From contig NZ_WQOH01000047.1 in NCBI RefSeq assembly GCF_018784445.1, positions 388 to 64,387 of the forward strand: a stretch of 64,000 nt of DNA. Reading direction: 5' to 3'. This DNA is from Gemmiger formicilis (GTDB lineage: Bacteria; Bacillota; Clostridia; Oscillospirales; Ruminococcaceae). The notes under the pieces were generated by a model. It ran no database searches and was not told where the DNA came from. It saw only the letters and a program-made list of their open reading frames with translations. The translations under genes were made by a program, and so were the position numbers. This document shows positions 44,076 to 53,219 of this stretch, piece after piece. Within the stretch, counting starts at the first letter, position 1. Each line of letters begins with the position of its first letter.

Positions 44076-44093
44076 TAGGATTGGAGGGATACA

Positions 44094-47000
44094 ATGAACG
44101 CAAAAGAGCGATTTTATTCCGGATTAGCAAAAGAAACGATTGGGAAAATCACCTCGAACACAGATAACTGGACTTCGTTTTTGAGAACGATGTCCCGCAA
44201 CTATGAGTTCACCTATCCGGAACAGGTGATGATTTATGCTCAGCGCCCCAATGCGACCTTTTGCAAGCCCTATGAGGACTGGAACGCTGAAAATTACCGC
44301 AGATATGTAAAGCGTGGCTCTACCGGTATTGCCCTGTTTGTGATGAACAGGGATAAACCGTATCTGCGCTATGTGTTTGATGTGGCGGATACCGGCGTTC
44401 GCCGTTCTTCCCCGGAACTGAAACCGTGGGAGGTGACGCCTGAAAACCGCTCCTATGTCATGGAAGCGATGGAGCGTACCTTCGGTGTTGCCGCTGACGG
44501 GGTGCTGGAAGCACAGCTTGAAGATATTGCATCCGCACTGGCGGCTGAGTATTGGGACGATTACAAAAAGCAGCTCCTCGACATCGTTGCCAACAGCTTC
44601 CTTGAGGAGTATGATGAACTCAACATCGAAGTAGCTTTCAAAAATGCGGTGGCAAACAGCGTATCCTATACGATGTATTGCCGATTCGTGGAAAGTCCCG
44701 ACAACTACTTCGAGCATGAGGATTTCCAGAAGGTGTTTGATTTTAACACCAGACAGACGGTAAATGCCCTTGGCACTGCGGTGAATGCCATCAGTACAAG
44801 GATGTTTCAGGAAATCGAAAAAGCGATTGGAGAACATGAGCAGATCAGAGCTGCTGAAAGGAGTGCAGATTATGAACGAGATGACTTACAGACAGGCCGG
44901 AGATTATCAGATTCCGAACCTTCAGTTGGAGAACGAGGGAGAGAAACCTCTGGGCAAGTACGGCAGGATGCGTCGAGCATTTTTGGAGCAGAACAATCCG
45001 ATGCTCCTGAACGACATGATTCTGACGGAGAGCCTGTTCCCGCACCTGTGGGAGATCGAGGAAACGGCGAAAGCCAGAGTGGAGTTTCTGATGGAGCAGT
45101 ACCTGAAGGACAGCCCCGCACCGGACAAAGAAACGCAGCAGATGGCGTGGGTACAGCACATGAACAGCCTGAAAGCACAGGCGGAGGAAGTCGTGATGAC
45201 GGAGCTTATCAACAGCTGAGTCTGAACCTTTTCCTCTCCGAAAATGAACAAATCAGTTTTATCGACCGAGCAGAGAGCTTTACGCCCTCTGCTTTTTCTT
45301 TTGCCCAGGCAGAAATCGACCACTTTCTTCTGCTTGGCAGCAACACCGATGAAGCCCGAAAAGTCGTAGCGCTGGAATATATGAAGCAGAAGCCGTTGGA
45401 AGAAATCGTTCAGACCTTAAAGCAGGTCTATCACGGCGGCTATGGTCTGAAAGAAGATAGTGGGAATATCTGTGCGTGGTATGGCGAGGACGGTATCCAC
45501 TTTGCCAAAGGTTCCTCTGCCATTGACAGTCCCAGAGCGCAGATCGTTTCTTGGGAAACGGTTGCCGAGCGTATTGAAGAACTTCTTGAAAATGGTCAGT
45601 TCGCAACCAATGTGGAACTGGTAGAAGCTCCCGGATATGAGCGTCAGAAGCTGGCTGAATCCCTGTGGCATCTTTATCACGATTTGAGTGAAGAAGCCCG
45701 TGCCGGCAGCTATCTGGCAATTCTCCATCAGGAACCGTTTCGTGGGTTTCCTGATGAAACCGCAGACTTGGCTGAAAAGTTGGATGACCCTCGTTTCCAC
45801 GCAACCTTGGTGCAGCAGTATTCGGAATTTAGAAAAGCCTTTGCGGAAAATCCAGATCTGCTTCGCTTTCACTATCACAAGCTGAATCTCATTCAGAAAC
45901 AGCTGTATGAGCTGAATCTGCCTTTGCGTGAGTATCAGACCGATATGATGCAGATGCCCCTTGTCCGCCAGTTCATTACGGATGATGAAGTCAATGCAGA
46001 CTTGACCCGTGGAAGTGGCTTTTCCGGTGGCAAAGCCCGTATTTATAACTACTGGCAGGAGAATCATTCTGCCAAAGAAAAGATGGATTTCTTGAAGCAT
46101 GAATACGGAACCGGTGGTCATTCCCATGCCTGCTCCGGCGCAACGCACAGCGGTCAGGATCACGATGCCAAGGGTGTTGCGTACACCAAGAGCGGCTGCG
46201 ATAAATTGCAGATGTCCTGGGCGCAGGTGGTACAGAGAATCGACGGTCTGATGCGAAAGGGACGCTACCTCAGCCCAGAGGAAGAAGCGGAACGACAGGC
46301 TATCGAAGAAGCTAAAACTGATCCGTTGGAAGATGTTTATGACCGTTTCGCAGTAATTGATACCGAGGATGGCGAGTATGCAATCTGGGATAATCAGACC
46401 GATGACTACTATGTAGACCCGGAAGGCGTTACGGAATACTTTACGGACGAATGGCTTGCCAATGACTATCTGGAGGAAGTTCGGCAGTCCGTAGCTGCGA
46501 TGGAGTCGGTTCAGCCAGAAGCGCCTGCGGCAGAATCTGCCGAAATTGTGGAAGCATCTGCTTCCAAGGAACCGGAATGGAACTATCAGGTCGGTGACAC
46601 GGTATATCTGGACGATACGGCTTTCCGTGTGGAGCAGATTACGGACAGAGAGGTTCAGCTGCGTGACCCTTCCCTTGCCTATCCGATCTTCCGTGCTGAG
46701 AATCGTGAGAATTTCGAGCGTATGCTCTCTCAGGACGAAAGAAACCATGCGGTAAGGGTTGATGCCCAAACCGAAGAAAAGCCCGTTACAGAGGATTTTC
46801 TGGGCGAAACCGAACCGAGGGACTACACCCCTGAGTATCAGCTGTTAGACCGTCTGCGTATGGACTGCGAATACTTCCTTGGTGCAGGACAGCACAGCGA
46901 AAAGCATCTGTGGGCAGGCAACCGCCATGCACAGATTGCCAAGATGCGTGAGCTGTATGAAATGATTCCCGACAAACCGGAATGGCTGACACCTGAGATG

Positions 47001-50000
47001 ATTAACAGCTACGAGGAGCGCATGGCTCCCCGTTATCTGGTTGCCGCCTACCATCACTTTGAAAACGGCTTCGATGATAAGCTGGACTACTACACTTTGG
47101 AGGAAGCGGAAAAAGCTGCCCAGGGCTATGTGGACGGAACCATGGAGGATGACGGATTCAAGTACGATGGTGCTGCCGTTTACGATCAGCAGGAGCATAA
47201 GTGCATCCGTATCTATGGGGACTACCCTGACGAAAAGGCACACGCACAGGTCAGAGCCAATGCTAAACCCAAACAGCAGGAGCCGGAACACTTCATCGAC
47301 CATTTCTATGTTGCCGAGGACATTCAGAAGCGGGGTGCGCTGGACATCAAGGAATACAGTTCCTTTGATGATGCCCTGCGAGCCTACTATGCACTTCCTG
47401 ACACGCAGAGAAAAGCCCTGGGTGCAATGAATACCAGAGATTTGCCGGGGAGTCTGGACTTCGTACAGTGTGTAGATGGCAAGGACACCATCATTCAGGA
47501 TTATGCTCAGGTGGACGGATGGCAGAATGCCGAAGTTATGGACATTATCGCTCAGCTTGAGCAGTCTATCACCACCAGAGAAATTCCACCTGTTCCTGCG
47601 GTGAACTTCCACATCACAGATGACAACATCGGTGAAGGTGGACCGAAGCAGAAATTTGCAAGAAACATCGCAGCCATTGAAACCCTGTTCAAACTGGAAA
47701 GCGAGAACAGGAACGCTACTTCCGAAGAACAGGAGATTTTGTCGAATTATGTCGGTTGGGGCGGTCTGGCAGATGCCTTTGACCCGGACAAGGGAAATTG
47801 GGCACAGGAGTATCAGACACTGAAAAACCTGCTTTCCGAGGATGAATATGCTGCGGCAAGAGCTTCTACCCTGAACGCACATTACACCAGTCCTACGGTC
47901 ATTCGCTCCATCTACGATGCAGTCGGACAGATGGGCTTTGAAACGGGAAATATTCTGGAGCCTGCTATGGGTGTCGGCAACTTCTTTGGTATGCTCCCTC
48001 CTGAAATGCAGAGCAGCCGCTTGTATGGTGTGGAACTGGATTCCATCACCGGCAGAATTGCTCAGAAGCTCTATCCCAATGCCGAAATCAAGGTGGCTGG
48101 CTTTGAAACGACAGACCGCCGAGATTTCTACGATCTGGCTGTGGGCAATGTCCCTTTCGGCAACTACAAAGTGTCCGATAAGCCTTATGACAAGCTGGGA
48201 TTCTCCATTCACAACTATTTCTTTGCCAAGGCTTTGGATCAGGTTCGACCCGGTGGTGTGGTCGCTTTTGTGACAAGCCGTTACACCATGGATTCCAAGA
48301 ACTCTGACGCAAGGCGATATATGGCGCAGAGGGCGGAACTGCTTGGTGCAATCCGTCTGCCAAACGACGCCTTTAAGAAAAACGCAGGCACGGAAGTTGT
48401 GTCCGACATCCTGTTCCTGCAAAAGCGTGACCATCCGATTGACATTGTTCCGGAGTGGGTAAATCTTGACCGCACCGAAGAAGGACACACCATGAACAGC
48501 TACTTTGTCGCTCACCCTGAAATGGTTCTGGGCGATACGGTGGAAGAAAGTACCGCCTACGGCATGGACATTACGGTGCGTCCGATTGAGGGCATGGAAC
48601 TGTCCGAACTTCTGAAAGAAGCGGTTTCCCACATCCAAGGAACCTATCAGACTGTGGAGCTTCCCGAAGCTGACAAGGGTAAGGAAATCGAAACCATTCC
48701 TGCGACTCCGGATGTAAAGAATTTCTCTTATACCGTGGTGGACGGTGATGTGTACTTCCGTGAAAACTCCCTGATGCGCCGTGTAGACCTGAATGAGAAA
48801 GCAAAAGACCGTGTGATGGGCATGGTGGAACTCCGTGGTATCGTCAATCAGCTGATTGAATATCAGCTTGAGGATTACCCGGATGAAATGATTACTCAGA
48901 AGCAGGCAGAACTGAATGATGCCTACGATGCGTTTGCCGCAAAGAACGGGCTTATCAATAACCGAGCCAATGGTCAGGCATTTGCTGACGATTCCTCCTA
49001 CTATCTCCTGTGTTCTTTGGAAAATGTGGATGAGGACGGTAATCTGAAAAGCAAGGCGGATATGTTCACCAAGAGAACCATCAAGCCGGAACGCAGAGTG
49101 ACGAGCGTGGATACGCCGTCCGAAGCTCTGGCAATCTCCATCGGTGAGCGTGGCAAGGTGGATTTGCCGTTTATGGCACAGCTGCTTGGAAACCCCGGAG
49201 AATACGATGCGATTCAGGCAGAGCTTCGAGGGGTGATCTTCAAAGACCCGATGGCTCCCGATGCTGTGGAAGTTGGATGGCAGACTGCCGATGATTACCT
49301 TTCCGGTGATGTAAGAAGCAAGCTGCGTGTCGCACAGATGGCGGCAGACAGGGATTCTTCCTTCCGCATCAATGTGGAAGCCTTGCAGAAAGCACAGCCG
49401 AAGGACTTGGATGCGTCCGAGATTGATGTGCGTTTGGGTGCAACATGGATTGATGCAGACTATATTCAGCAGTTCATGGAGGAAACCTTTGAAACGCCGT
49501 ATTACCTGCGCCGTTCCATTGAGGTCAAGTTCTCTGAGCTGACCGCAGAGTGGCGCATCAACGGTAAGAGTTCTCCGAACTACAACGATGTGGCGGCGTA
49601 TGTCACCTACGGTACAGAGCGAGCCAACGCATATCGAATTTTGGAGGAAACGCTGAATCTGAAGGATATTCGTATCTATGATACGATTGAGGATGCGGAT
49701 GGCAAGCAGAAGCGTGTTCTCAACAAAAAAGAAACGACCTTGGCACAGCAGAAACAGCAGGCAATCAAGGATGCGTTCCGAGATTGGATTTGGCGAGATC
49801 CGCACAGACGAGAAACCCTTTCCACCAAGTACAACGAACTTTTCAACTCCACCCGACCTCGTGAGTATGATGGCTCTCATATCCGTTTCGGCGGTATGAA
49901 CCCGGATATTACCCTCCGTGAACACCAGAGAAACGCCATCGCTCATGTGCTGTACGGTGGAAATACGCTGCTTGCACACGAAGTTGGTGCGGGCAAGACC

Positions 50001-52424
50001 TTCGAGATGGCTGCATCGGCTATGGAGAGTAAGCGGCTTGGATTGAGCCAGAAATCCCTGTTCGTTGTGCCGAATCACCTGACTTTACAGTGGGCAAACG
50101 AGTTCCTGCACCTCTATCCGAGTGCCAAGCTCCTTGTTGCCACCAAGAAGGATTTTGAAACAGCAAACCGCAAGAAGTTCTGCGCTCGTATCGCAACGGG
50201 TGACTATGATGCAGTTATCATCGGCCACAGCCAGTTTGAAAAAATCCCGCTTTCTGCCGAACGACAGGAACGGCAGCTTCGAGAGCAGATTGATGAGATC
50301 GAGGGTGCGATTGCGGAGCTGAAATGGCAGCGTGGTGAAAACTTCACGATTAAGCAGATGGAGAAAACACGAAAATCACTGGAAGCCAGACTGGACAAGC
50401 TCCTTGCTGCCGACAAGAAGGATGATGTTATTACCTTTGAGCAGTTGGGTGTAGACCGGCTATTTGTGGACGAAAGCCATGCGTTCAAGAATTTGTTCCT
50501 CTACACAAAAATGCGAAATGTGGCAGGTCTGTCCACCTCCGAAGCCCAGAAATCTTCGGATATGTTTATGAAGTGCCGCTATATGGATGAGCTGACCGGC
50601 GGGCGTGGCGTGATCTTCGCAACCGGTACTCCCGTAAGCAACTCGATGACCGAGCTTTATACGGTCATGCGCTATCTCCAGTACAGTACGCTCCAGCAAA
50701 AGAACCTGACCCATTTTGATTCCTGGGCATCGACCTTCGGAGAAACAACAACTGCGATTGAGCTTGCACCGGAGGGAACCGGCTATCGTGCCAGAACCCG
50801 ATTTGCGAAATTCTTCAACCTGCCTGAGCTGATGAATATGTTCAAGGAAGTTGCCGACATCAAGACCTCTGACCAGTTGCATCTCCCTGTTCCCGAAGCA
50901 AAGTTTGAAACGGTTGTGGTTCAGCCTTCTGAGTATCAGAAAGATATGGTGGCTTCCCTTTCAGAGAGAGCGGCTGATGTTCATGCCGGTATCGTTGACC
51001 CGTCCGTCGATAATATGCTCAAGATTACCAGCGACGGACGAAAATTGGGACTGGATCAGCGGCTGATGAACCCTCTGTTACCCGATGACCCTGACAGCAA
51101 GCTCAATGCCTGCGTAGGAAATATCCTGCGTATCTGGCAGGACGGTCAGGCTGATAAGTTGACCCAGTTGGTGTTCTGCGACCTCAGCACACCGAAAAAT
51201 GATGGCACATTCAATGTCTATGATGATGTCAAAACCAAGCTGATTGCAAACGGTGTGCCAGCGGAAGAAGTTGCCTTTATCCATGATGCAGATACCGAAG
51301 CAAAGAAAAAAGACCTCTTTGCCAAGGTTCGTACCGGACAGGTACGAGTGCTGCTTGGAAGTACGCAAAAGATGGGCGCAGGAACCAACGTCCAGGACAA
51401 ACTGGTGGCAATTCACCATCTGGATGTGGGCTGGCGTCCGTCTGATATGACCCAGAGAAATGGTCGTATCATCCGTCAGGGCAACCGGAACAAAGAGGTT
51501 CAGGTGTATCAGTACGTGACCGAGGGAACCTTCGACGCTTACCTGTATCAGACCTTGGAAAACAAGCAGAAGTTTATTTCTCAGATTATGACCTCCAAAT
51601 CGCCGGTCCGCTCCTGTGACGATGTGGACGAGCAGGCGCTGTCCTATGCGGAGATCAAAGCGCTGTGTGCCGGTAATCCGCTTATCAAGGAAAAGATGGA
51701 TTTGGACATTGATGTGGCAAGGCTGAAGGTGCTGAAAGCTGACCACCAGAGCCAGCAGTACCGCATGGAAGATAAGCTCCTGAAATACTTCCCGGCTGAG
51801 ATTGAAAAGCAGACAGGCTATATTCATGGCTTTGAAGCTGATATTAAAACCGTGGAAGCACACCCGCAGATTGCCGAGGGCTTTTGTGGCATGGAAATCA
51901 TGGGCAAAGCCTACACCGAAAAGGCAGATGCCGGTGAAATCCTCCTTGCGGCTTGTAAGGATACCAAAAGCGCCGATCCGGTTCCGCTTGGCAATTACCG
52001 TGGCTTTCAGATGGAGCTTTCGTTTGACAGCTTCCGGAACGAGTTTGATGTGACCCTGAAGGGCGCTGTGAGCCACAGAGTAGCCCTTGGCACGGATGCA
52101 CGAGGAAATATCACCCGACTGGACAATGCCCTTGCAGGCATTCCTGAGCGCTTAGAACGAGCCAATGAACAGCTGAATAACCTCTACAATCAGCAGGAAG
52201 CAGCCGAGGCGGAGGTTGGAAAACCGTTTCCGCAGGAAGCAGAGCTGGCAGCAAAAAGTCAGCGGCTGGCAGAACTGGATGCAGCCCTGAATATGGAGGA
52301 CTCTGCGGAAAATCGTGACGAAAGAAGCGAGTCAGAGCGCCCTTCTGTGTTGGCTGATCTGAAATCCAAGGCGGAGCATATCCCGCCTGCAAAATACTCT
52401 GAAACCCGTGAGGAGGTGTTGTAA
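44094..52424 (+). CDS. Giant methyltransferase/SNF2-type helicase of the conjugative element
   Basis: A 2776-residue protein. Residues 1-120 are an ArdC-like N-terminal domain (TYPEQVMIYAQRPNATFCKP). Residues about 260-375 are low-complexity and hydrophilic, and TnpV is encoded there in another frame. Then come LPD-type modules (about 400-1180), an N6-adenine methyltransferase-like domain with NILEPAMGVGNFFGML near 1285 and DLAVGNVPFGNY near 1347, and an SF2 helicase with Walker A LLAHEVGAGKTFEMA near 1960, motif II VDESHAF near 2125, FATGTPVSNSM near 2180 and motif VI QRNGRIIRQGNRN near 2455. It may protect or process DNA during transfer. ATG after GGAGGG; ends with TAATG overlap to mobC. 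Confidence 0.93.
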   Translation: MNAKERFYSGLAKETIGKITSNTDNWTSFLRTMSRNYEFTYPEQVMIYAQRPNATFCKPYEDWNAENYRRYVKRGSTGIALFVMNRDKPYLRYVFDVADTGVRRSSPELKPWEVTPENRSYVMEAMERTFGVAADGVLEAQLEDIASALAAEYWDDYKKQLLDIVANSFLEEYDELNIEVAFKNAVANSVSYTMYCRFVESPDNYFEHEDFQKVFDFNTRQTVNALGTAVNAISTRMFQEIEKAIGEHEQIRAAERSADYERDDLQTGRRLSDSEPSVGERGRETSGQVRQDASSIFGAEQSDAPERHDSDGEPVPAPVGDRGNGESQSGVSDGAVPEGQPRTGQRNAADGVGTAHEQPESTGGGSRDDGAYQQLSLNLFLSENEQISFIDRAESFTPSAFSFAQAEIDHFLLLGSNTDEARKVVALEYMKQKPLEEIVQTLKQVYHGGYGLKEDSGNICAWYGEDGIHFAKGSSAIDSPRAQIVSWETVAERIEELLENGQFATNVELVEAPGYERQKLAESLWHLYHDLSEEARAGSYLAILHQEPFRGFPDETADLAEKLDDPRFHATLVQQYSEFRKAFAENPDLLRFHYHKLNLIQKQLYELNLPLREYQTDMMQMPLVRQFITDDEVNADLTRGSGFSGGKARIYNYWQENHSAKEKMDFLKHEYGTGGHSHACSGATHSGQDHDAKGVAYTKSGCDKLQMSWAQVVQRIDGLMRKGRYLSPEEEAERQAIEEAKTDPLEDVYDRFAVIDTEDGEYAIWDNQTDDYYVDPEGVTEYFTDEWLANDYLEEVRQSVAAMESVQPEAPAAESAEIVEASASKEPEWNYQVGDTVYLDDTAFRVEQITDREVQLRDPSLAYPIFRAENRENFERMLSQDERNHAVRVDAQTEEKPVTEDFLGETEPRDYTPEYQLLDRLRMDCEYFLGAGQHSEKHLWAGNRHAQIAKMRELYEMIPDKPEWLTPEMINSYEERMAPRYLVAAYHHFENGFDDKLDYYTLEEAEKAAQGYVDGTMEDDGFKYDGAAVYDQQEHKCIRIYGDYPDEKAHAQVRANAKPKQQEPEHFIDHFYVAEDIQKRGALDIKEYSSFDDALRAYYALPDTQRKALGAMNTRDLPGSLDFVQCVDGKDTIIQDYAQVDGWQNAEVMDIIAQLEQSITTREIPPVPAVNFHITDDNIGEGGPKQKFARNIAAIETLFKLESENRNATSEEQEILSNYVGWGGLADAFDPDKGNWAQEYQTLKNLLSEDEYAAARASTLNAHYTSPTVIRSIYDAVGQMGFETGNILEPAMGVGNFFGMLPPEMQSSRLYGVELDSITGRIAQKLYPNAEIKVAGFETTDRRDFYDLAVGNVPFGNYKVSDKPYDKLGFSIHNYFFAKALDQVRPGGVVAFVTSRYTMDSKNSDARRYMAQRAELLGAIRLPNDAFKKNAGTEVVSDILFLQKRDHPIDIVPEWVNLDRTEEGHTMNSYFVAHPEMVLGDTVEESTAYGMDITVRPIEGMELSELLKEAVSHIQGTYQTVELPEADKGKEIETIPATPDVKNFSYTVVDGDVYFRENSLMRRVDLNEKAKDRVMGMVELRGIVNQLIEYQLEDYPDEMITQKQAELNDAYDAFAAKNGLINNRANGQAFADDSSYYLLCSLENVDEDGNLKSKADMFTKRTIKPERRVTSVDTPSEALAISIGERGKVDLPFMAQLLGNPGEYDAIQAELRGVIFKDPMAPDAVEVGWQTADDYLSGDVRSKLRVAQMAADRDSSFRINVEALQKAQPKDLDASEIDVRLGATWIDADYIQQFMEETFETPYYLRRSIEVKFSELTAEWRINGKSSPNYNDVAAYVTYGTERANAYRILEETLNLKDIRIYDTIEDADGKQKRVLNKKETTLAQQKQQAIKDAFRDWIWRDPHRRETLSTKYNELFNSTRPREYDGSHIRFGGMNPDITLREHQRNAIAHVLYGGNTLLAHEVGAGKTFEMAASAMESKRLGLSQKSLFVVPNHLTLQWANEFLHLYPSAKLLVATKKDFETANRKKFCARIATGDYDAVIIGHSQFEKIPLSAERQERQLREQIDEIEGAIAELKWQRGENFTIKQMEKTRKSLEARLDKLLAADKKDDVITFEQLGVDRLFVDESHAFKNLFLYTKMRNVAGLSTSEAQKSSDMFMKCRYMDELTGGRGVIFATGTPVSNSMTELYTVMRYLQYSTLQQKNLTHFDSWASTFGETTTAIELAPEGTGYRARTRFAKFFNLPELMNMFKEVADIKTSDQLHLPVPEAKFETVVVQPSEYQKDMVASLSERAADVHAGIVDPSVDNMLKITSDGRKLGLDQRLMNPLLPDDPDSKLNACVGNILRIWQDGQADKLTQLVFCDLSTPKNDGTFNVYDDVKTKLIANGVPAEEVAFIHDADTEAKKKDLFAKVRTGQVRVLLGSTQKMGAGTNVQDKLVAIHHLDVGWRPSDMTQRNGRIIRQGNRNKEVQVYQYVTEGTFDAYLYQTLENKQKFISQIMTSKSPVRSCDDVDEQALSYAEIKALCAGNPLIKEKMDLDIDVARLKVLKADHQSQQYRMEDKLLKYFPAEIEKQTGYIHGFEADIKTVEAHPQIAEGFCGMEIMGKAYTEKADAGEILLAACKDTKSADPVPLGNYRGFQMELSFDSFRNEFDVTLKGAVSHRVALGTDARGNITRLDNALAGIPERLERANEQLNNLYNQQEAAEAEVGKPFPQEAELAAKSQRLAELDAALNMEDSAENRDERSESERPSVLADLKSKAEHIPPAKYSETREEVL
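44872..45219 (+). CDS. tnpV: TnpV-family protein nested in the helicase gene
   Basis: A 115-residue protein encoded wholly inside the giant gene, in the +1 frame. MNEMTYRQAGDYQIPNLQLE, then PLGKYGRMRRAFLEQNNP, LTESLFPHLWEIEETA and MNSLKAQAEEVVMTELI, is the whole length of the TnpV family known from Tn4451-type and related elements. An AAAGGAG lies nine bases before the ATG. The host frame here is low-complexity (rich in Gly, Ser, Glu, Arg), which suggests that the TnpV frame is the conserved one. TnpV has no established function. Confidence 0.85.
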   Translation: MNEMTYRQAGDYQIPNLQLENEGEKPLGKYGRMRRAFLEQNNPMLLNDMILTESLFPHLWEIEETAKARVEFLMEQYLKDSPAPDKETQQMAWVQHMNSLKAQAEEVVMTELINS

Positions 52425-52756
52425 TGGCAAAGCGAGACCAGGATGTTCATTTCCTTGCATCCAAAGAGGAGGTCGAGCGAATCCATGAGAAGATGGATGA
52501 GCTTGGCATCCGCAGCATGGGAGCCTATCTGCGGAAAATGGCTCTGGATGGTTACTGCATCAGACTGGATTTGCAGGATGTGAAAGCCCTGGTTTCGCTC
52601 CTGCGAATCTGCTCCAACAACCTGAATCAGTACGCAAAACGAGCGAACGAAACGGGCAGCATCTACCATGCCGACATTGAGGATTTGCAAAAACGACTGG
52701 AGGAGATCTGGACGGATATGAAAGAAGTCCTTGTTCGCCTGTCCTCAATCCAGTAA
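52424..52756 (+). CDS. mobC: MobC-like relaxosome protein
   Basis: A 110-residue protein with a ribbon-helix-helix-like N-terminus (VHFLASKEEVERIHEKMDEL, then GIRSMGAYLRKMALDGY) and a helical tail (LLRICSNNLNQYAKRANETG), the pattern of MobC proteins that bend oriT and help the relaxase nick. It overlaps the helicase stop (TAATG) and lies directly before the probable oriT. Confidence 0.9.
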   Translation: MAKRDQDVHFLASKEEVERIHEKMDELGIRSMGAYLRKMALDGYCIRLDLQDVKALVSLLRICSNNLNQYAKRANETGSIYHADIEDLQKRLEEIWTDMKEVLVRLSSIQ

Positions 52757-52757
52757 T

Positions 52758-52839
52758 CCGACAACTTGTCGGGAAGTCGCAGTTTCGACTGCGGCTTTTA
52801 CGTAAGGGTTGACATCATTGCGTTATTGCAGATACCCTT
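52758..52839 (+). other. Probable origin of transfer (oriT)
   Basis: Three inverted repeats are packed between mobC and the relaxase: CCGACA-N3-TGTCGG (52758-52772), AAGTCGCAG-N6-CTGCGGCTT (52774-52797) and AAGGGT-N24-ACCCTT (52804-52839). The last encloses a TTGACA and an ATTGCGTTATTGC stretch. Place and form fit an oriT with a nick near the third repeat; the second hairpin followed by TTT could also end the mobC transcript. Confidence 0.6.
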
Positions 52840-52872
52840 GTACAATGTAGTTAGAAGAAAGGGGTTGAGCCT

Positions 52873-53157
52873 ATGAAGCTGATATTGAAGATATTGGCAC
52901 TGCCGGTGCTGTTCGTTGTAAAAGTGATTTGCGTTCTTGGAAACCTGCTTACAAATGTTGTGTCCTATGTGATTGGCATACTACTTTTGGTTATCGGCGG
53001 TTCTGCGATTTACTGCATTGTAAAGGCTTTGTGGCAGTCTCTGCTTATCCTTGTGGTTCTTGGAATTGCGACAATAGCAGCGGTGTTTCTGCTCGTCTGG
53101 GCTGTTATGAAAGCCGAGAATATAGGAGAAAGTCTGGGAGCATTTATCAGGTCATAA
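52873..53157 (+). CDS. Small membrane protein between oriT and relaxase
   Basis: A 94-residue protein with three predicted helices (residues 3-25, 30-52 and 55-78: LVIGGSAIYCIVKALWQSLL, then ILVVLGIATIAAVFLLVWAV). RBS AAAGGGG. Similar short proteins precede relaxases in Tn1549-type elements; the function is unknown. The position suggests that it enters the recipient early. Confidence 0.7.
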   Translation: MKLILKILALPVLFVVKVICVLGNLLTNVVSYVIGILLLVIGGSAIYCIVKALWQSLLILVVLGIATIAAVFLLVWAVMKAENIGESLGAFIRS

Positions 53158-53219
53158 GATAATATCAGAGAAAAGTCACCGACCGGTGGCTTTTTCTTTT
53201 TGGGAAGGAAGTGATGGGA

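Noticed and set aside
45220-46000. TnpV insertion as a break splitting the helicase into two genes
   Set aside because: The helicase frame stays open from 44094 to 52424 through the TnpV region, so the gene is not split.
45417-50078. Long minus-strand frames (450 and 1077 codons) opposite the helicase gene
   Set aside because: Both are shadows of the helicase gene, which has clear motifs over the same bases; no RBS is present.
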